A stretch of DNA of 64,000 bases from HIMB114 sp052048155 (GTDB lineage Bacteria > Pseudomonadota > Alphaproteobacteria > Pelagibacterales > Pelagibacteraceae): contig NZ_JBNAIK010000003.1 in NCBI RefSeq assembly GCF_052048155.1, positions 1 through 64,000 on the forward strand, read 5' to 3'. The notes under the pieces were generated by a model. The model worked only from the letters and a program-made list of their open reading frames with translations, searched no databases and was not told the DNA's origin. Shown piece by piece: positions 60,858 to 64,000 of this stretch (position 1 is its first letter; each line of letters opens with the position of its first letter). A program made the position numbers and the translations under genes.

Positions 60858-61933
60858 TTAAAAATCTCTTGTTTTTTAATCTTAATACCAAATCCATCTA
60901 ATCCAACTATTCTTTTTTTTGATTTGGTTACCAATACTATATCATTTAAACCTAATTTTTTTATTATTTGAGCTCCAACACCATAATTTCTTATCAAATT
61001 AGCTTCAAATTCTCTTTTATTACCAGAAAAATTAATGAAGTTTTTATCCTCTTTCATTACTGAACTTTGAATTACAATTAATGAAAAGTTGTTTGATTTA
61101 TTCAAATAACCAAGAGAATTCTTTACATATTTATTATTTAAAATGTTTTGTGATAGTTTGTCTTTTATTGATAAAACTCTAACTTTGCAGTTTGTTTTAT
61201 TGGTAATTTTTGAAAAAACGAGATGTTTATTTTTATCTATTGAGTTTTGAAAAATTTGTTTATCTAAAATATTTTTTTTAAATTTAAATGTTTTTTTTGA
61301 TTTTAATTTTAAAAAATTTTCTTTTTTAAAACGATATTCTATCAAATCTTCGATCTTAGAAATTTTCAATTTATGTTTTTTCGCAAATTTAAATAGCTGG
61401 TCTCTTTTTGCCATTGTTCCGTCTTCATTCATAATTTCACAAATAACCGCAGAAGGATTTTTTTTAGTTAATTTAGCAATATCAACCGATGCTTCCGTGT
61501 GACCAGCTCTAATCAAAACGCCACCATCTCTTGAAACTAGAGGAAAAATATGACCCGGTGTAACAATATCTTTTTTTGAAGAATTTTTTTTAATTGCAGT
61601 TAGGATTGTCTTTGATCTATCGTAAGCAGATATACCGGTTGTAACACCTCTTCTTGCTTCAATACTGACTGTAAATGCCGTGCTAAAACGTGAAAAATTT
61701 GAACTTGGCATTAATTTTAAACCCAGTTTAGATGATTGCATCTTGTCTAATGCCAAACATATCAAGCCTCTCCCATACTTTGCCATAAAGTTAATTTTTT
61801 TTGGTGAACATTTTTCTCCTAAAAATACAAGGTCCCCTTCATTTTCTCTTCTTTCATCATCAACCAAAATAAAAATCTCACCTCTTTTGGCAGCTTTAAG
61901 CAATTGATCTATTGGTGTGAATTTATTTAACAT
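60854..61933 (-). CDS. ribB: 3,4-dihydroxy-2-butanone 4-phosphate synthase with a degenerate GTP cyclohydrolase II-like C-terminus
   Basis: Makes the four-carbon unit of riboflavin from ribulose 5-phosphate. The N-terminal 200 residues keep all RibB motifs: DDERRENEGDLVFLGE, RRGVTTGISAYDRSKTI and PGHIFPLVSRDGG / RAGHTEASVD. The remaining 155 residues align with RibA only at the end (NYGVGAQIIKKLGLNDIVLV, then KKRIVGLDGFGIKI). The RibA zinc cysteines and GDVFGS-type motif are missing, so GTP cyclohydrolase activity is not expected and a separate RibA should exist elsewhere. Overlaps ribE and ribH. Confidence 0.93.
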   Translation of the reverse strand: MLNKFTPIDQLLKAAKRGEIFILVDDERRENEGDLVFLGEKCSPKKINFMAKYGRGLICLALDKMQSSKLGLKLMPSSNFSRFSTAFTVSIEARRGVTTGISAYDRSKTILTAIKKNSSKKDIVTPGHIFPLVSRDGGVLIRAGHTEASVDIAKLTKKNPSAVICEIMNEDGTMAKRDQLFKFAKKHKLKISKIEDLIEYRFKKENFLKLKSKKTFKFKKNILDKQIFQNSIDKNKHLVFSKITNKTNCKVRVLSIKDKLSQNILNNKYVKNSLGYLNKSNNFSLIVIQSSVMKEDKNFINFSGNKREFEANLIRNYGVGAQIIKKLGLNDIVLVTKSKKRIVGLDGFGIKIKKQEIFK

Positions 61934-62519
61934 TTTGTTTTAAAAATTTAATTAACAAATCATACTCAATATTCACTGTACTATTTTTTTTTAATTTATT
62001 TAAATTTGTTTTGTTAAATGTATGAGGAATAATATCTACTCTAAACATATTATTTTTTATATTATTAATTGTTAACGAAATACCATTCACAGAAACAGAA
62101 CCTTTTGTAATTAAAAATTTTTTAAATTTAGATTTAATTTGTATCCAAATTTGCCAGGAGTTTTTTATTTTTGTAAAAGATTTAATTTTCCCCATATCAT
62201 CAACGTGTCCTTGAATAAAATGACCAGCAATTTCATCGCCAAATTTTAATGATTTTTCAATATTAAATAAATCACCTACCTGACTGTTAATGAGGTTAGT
62301 AATTTTTAAGGTTTCTGGTGAAATATCAAAATATAAATCGTTATTTCTTTTTTTTTTACTAAATTTTACTAAAGTTAAACAAACTCCATTAATTGAGATT
62401 GAAGTGCCAATATCTTTTTTTTTTACCGGTAACTTACAACTAAATATATAAGAAAAATTATTTTTATTCTTTGATATTTTTTTTAAATTTGCAGTACCTT
62501 CAATAATTCCAGTGAACAT
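61923..62519 (-). CDS. ribE: Riboflavin synthase alpha chain
   Basis: Dismutates two lumazines into riboflavin. Two tandem lumazine-binding domains: MFTGIIEGTANLKKIS with ISINGVCLTLVKF in the first, and GDEIAGHFIQGHVDDMG with SVNGISLTINNI in the second. 198 aa. It overlaps ribD by 20 bases and ribB by 11. Confidence 0.96.
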   Translation of the reverse strand: MFTGIIEGTANLKKISKNKNNFSYIFSCKLPVKKKDIGTSISINGVCLTLVKFSKKKRNNDLYFDISPETLKITNLINSQVGDLFNIEKSLKFGDEIAGHFIQGHVDDMGKIKSFTKIKNSWQIWIQIKSKFKKFLITKGSVSVNGISLTINNIKNNMFRVDIIPHTFNKTNLNKLKKNSTVNIEYDLLIKFLKQNVK

Positions 62520-63573
62520 ATTTTGATTTGTAATTCAAAATCAAATCTTGTTCTAGGTTTAATACTTGATTTAAAGGTAATTTATTATCTTTTACAATTT
62601 TTTTTATGCTTAACAGGCCATTTTTATTAAAATTAAGCTTATTTTTCACATGATACAATTCATTAATACTTTTGCTTTTTAAGAAATTACTTAGTGTGTT
62701 AGCTCCGCCTTCGATAAGAAGTTTTTTATATCCAAGTTGATAGACAACTTTAAGTAAATCGTTAACCGGTTGATTTAGATCAAAATATATTAGTTTAAAA
62801 AATTTACCTACTTTTTTAATTTTTGTTTTATTTTTTTCAGAATGAAAAACATAAGCACCTTTTAAATTATTATTTAAAAAGATTTTTTTGTTAAAAAAAA
62901 GATTTTTATTTATTATAAAAATCGCAATTTTTTTTTCGATACCATTTAATCTGCAATTTAAACTTGGATTGTCGTGATTAATTGTATTTTTTCCAACTAG
63001 TATAGAGTCAGATTGATATCTTAATAAATGAGCAAACTTTAGAGCAGATTTACTTGTGAATAATCTTTTGAATTTATGCTTACTATAAAAGTCATTACTA
63101 GATGCTATTTTTGCTACTACATAGGGTTTTTGATTTAAATTACAGTAATTGTGAAGAATAGAAGGTTTTGAAGGCTGCTTAGTATACTTTAAAGAAATAT
63201 TTTTTTTTTTTAATAATCTATTTGTTTTTTCTTTTACCCTCTCATCTAAATCTATAGATGATGAAAAAATTTTTTTTACTTTTTTTTTAATTATTAAGTT
63301 AGAGCAAGAAGGGTTTTTGCCTATATGGCAGCAAGGTTCTAAAGAAGTATATAGTTCATTTATAAAATTTATTTTTTTGTTTTTTAATAAAGCAAATTCT
63401 GCATGAGGCGACCCATGTTTTCCTGTAACCCCTAAATGTATAAGATTATTTTTATCAATACCTACAGCGCCAACAGATGGATTTGGAAATGTTTCGAATT
63501 GATTAATTTCCGAAAGTTTATTGGCTAAATTAATTAAATAATTTTTTGGTAAATTATTTTTTAACTTGGGCAT
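62500..63573 (-). CDS. ribD: Bifunctional pyrimidine deaminase/reductase RibD
   Basis: Second and third steps of riboflavin synthesis. The N-terminal deaminase keeps the zinc ligands (HAEFALL and LEPCCHIGKNPSCSNLI). The C-terminal reductase has VAKIASSNDFYSKH, SDSILVGKNTINHDNPSLNC and LLIEGGANTLSNF. 357 aa. It overlaps nrdR by 20 bases and ribE by 20, the first true rib gene of the operon. A 12-base A run lies inside its coding strand near 63200. Confidence 0.94.
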   Translation of the reverse strand: MPKLKNNLPKNYLINLANKLSEINQFETFPNPSVGAVGIDKNNLIHLGVTGKHGSPHAEFALLKNKKINFINELYTSLEPCCHIGKNPSCSNLIIKKKVKKIFSSSIDLDERVKEKTNRLLKKKNISLKYTKQPSKPSILHNYCNLNQKPYVVAKIASSNDFYSKHKFKRLFTSKSALKFAHLLRYQSDSILVGKNTINHDNPSLNCRLNGIEKKIAIFIINKNLFFNKKIFLNNNLKGAYVFHSEKNKTKIKKVGKFFKLIYFDLNQPVNDLLKVVYQLGYKKLLIEGGANTLSNFLKSKSINELYHVKNKLNFNKNGLLSIKKIVKDNKLPLNQVLNLEQDLILNYKSKYVHWNY

Positions 63574-64000
63574 TAATATTGTCTACAAATTGCTCAAAAT
63601 CTTTAGCTTCTTTAAAATCCGTATAGACAGATGCAAACCTTACATACCCTACGTGATCTAATTCTCTTAATCCATCCATCACAAATTTTCCTATCGTTGA
63701 AGACATGATTTCGTTTTGTCCAAGATCTTCTAAATTACGATAAATTTTAGATACAAATTTTTCAATTGTATCATTATCAATGGGTCTTTTTCTTAAAGCT
63801 GTCATGACAGATTTAGTAAGTTTTTCTCTGTCAAAAGGTGATTTTCTACCGTTTTTTTTTATAACAGTAAGCTCTCTAAATTGAACTCTTTCAAAAGTTG
63901 TGAATCTTTGCTTGCCGCAACCACATAATCTCCTTCTACGTATTGCTGTCCCGTCTTCAGTTGATCGAGAATCTATTACTGAGGTATCTTTTTCTTTACA
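63554..64000 (-). CDS. nrdR: Transcriptional repressor NrdR (5' end cut by the window)
   Basis: ATP/dATP-sensing repressor of ribonucleotide reductase genes. Reading through to the window edge gives 148 residues starting at the second zinc Cys; about five residues are missing. DTSVIDSRSTEDGTAIRRRR and FTTFERVQFRELTVIKKNGR precede the ATP-cone (SPFDREKLTKSVMTALRKRP). The second zinc pair reads RRRRLCGCGKQRF, i.e. C-x-C where the family has C-x2-C at constant total spacing. It leads nrdR-ribD-ribE-ribB-ribH-nusB, a standard alphaproteobacterial operon. Confidence 0.95.
   Translation of the reverse strand, partial: CKEKDTSVIDSRSTEDGTAIRRRRLCGCGKQRFTTFERVQFRELTVIKKNGRKSPFDREKLTKSVMTALRKRPIDNDTIEKFVSKIYRNLEDLGQNEIMSSTIGKFVMDGLRELDHVGYVRFASVYTDFKEAKDFEQFVDNINAQVKK

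Overview
The window is a very AT-rich, tightly packed chromosomal stretch that reads as a streamlined alphaproteobacterium. The best guess is the SAR11 / Pelagibacterales lineage. That rests on sequence style and gene order: tiny spacers, frequent start/stop overlaps, Lys/Asn/Ile-rich proteins and several textbook alphaproteobacterial synteny blocks. There are about 70 protein genes and six tRNA genes (Asn-GTT, Cys-GCA, Ser-TGA, Lys-TTT, Pro-TGG, Glu-TTC). All six tRNAs lie on the minus strand and all have an encoded CCA. No rRNA, CRISPR array, insertion sequence or prophage is visible, and no gene-free stretch exceeds 300 bases.

Layout. 1-7.7 kb: photolyase, an XRE regulator, tRNA-Asn and tRNA-Cys, then valS-ilvD-manC. 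7.7-16.7 kb: the classic block xth-erpA / dgt-argS-(short membrane protein in the SPOR slot)-nagZ-scpA-scpB-tatABC-serS. 16.8-23.2 kb: cell wall and replication block mltB-rlpA-like-dac-tmk-holB-metG-tatD. 23.2-28.6 kb: an accessory island with a two-domain glycosyltransferase, two family 2 glycosyltransferases, a methyltransferase and a tyrosine recombinase. 28.7-31 kb: a cyclophilin-like protein, DUF502, an M48 lipoprotein, tRNA-Lys and several very small ORFs. 31-36.3 kb: ssb-gyrA-coaD-ppi-tgt on the minus strand. 36.4-45.7 kb: uvrA, secDF-yajC, sdhE/recG, an SbmA-like transporter and an NDUFS4-like complex I subunit. 45.8-57 kb: nhaA, a glutathione peroxidase, recJ-glpX-hom-argC, rplM-rpsI, ctaA, chorismate mutase, and rpmF-plsX-ihfA-merR-rpmG. 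57-64 kb: Cbp3/bamE, the H+-pyrophosphatase and the riboflavin operon nrdR-ribD-ribE-ribB-ribH-nusB. NrdR is cut by the window end.

How the genes work together. Most encode housekeeping functions: aminoacyl-tRNA synthetases with tRNAs, Sec and Tat export, chromosome segregation and repair, murein turnover, amino-acid and riboflavin synthesis, and respiratory assembly factors. The biologically interesting part is what differs from the standard alphaproteobacterial blueprint. Several expected genes are missing from their slots: queA beside tgt, fabH between plsX and ihfA, DUF177 beside rpmF, and thiL after nusB. Several proteins have lost diagnostic residues: Tgt zinc ligands, the RlpA catalytic region, the RibA-like half of RibB, and one NrdR zinc-finger cysteine. 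The surface-glycan island carries a recombinase translationally coupled to a glycosyltransferase, with an imperfect palindrome just upstream. Four very short genes or candidates were found by reading the sequence directly: rpmF, a zinc-ribbon ORF directly behind tRNA-Lys, and two membrane micro-ORFs flanking DUF502, one of which has its ribosome-binding site inside a hairpin. No wholly new multi-gene system can be demonstrated from sequence alone; the recombinase-glycosyltransferase island and the small-ORF cluster at 29-31 kb are the best candidates.
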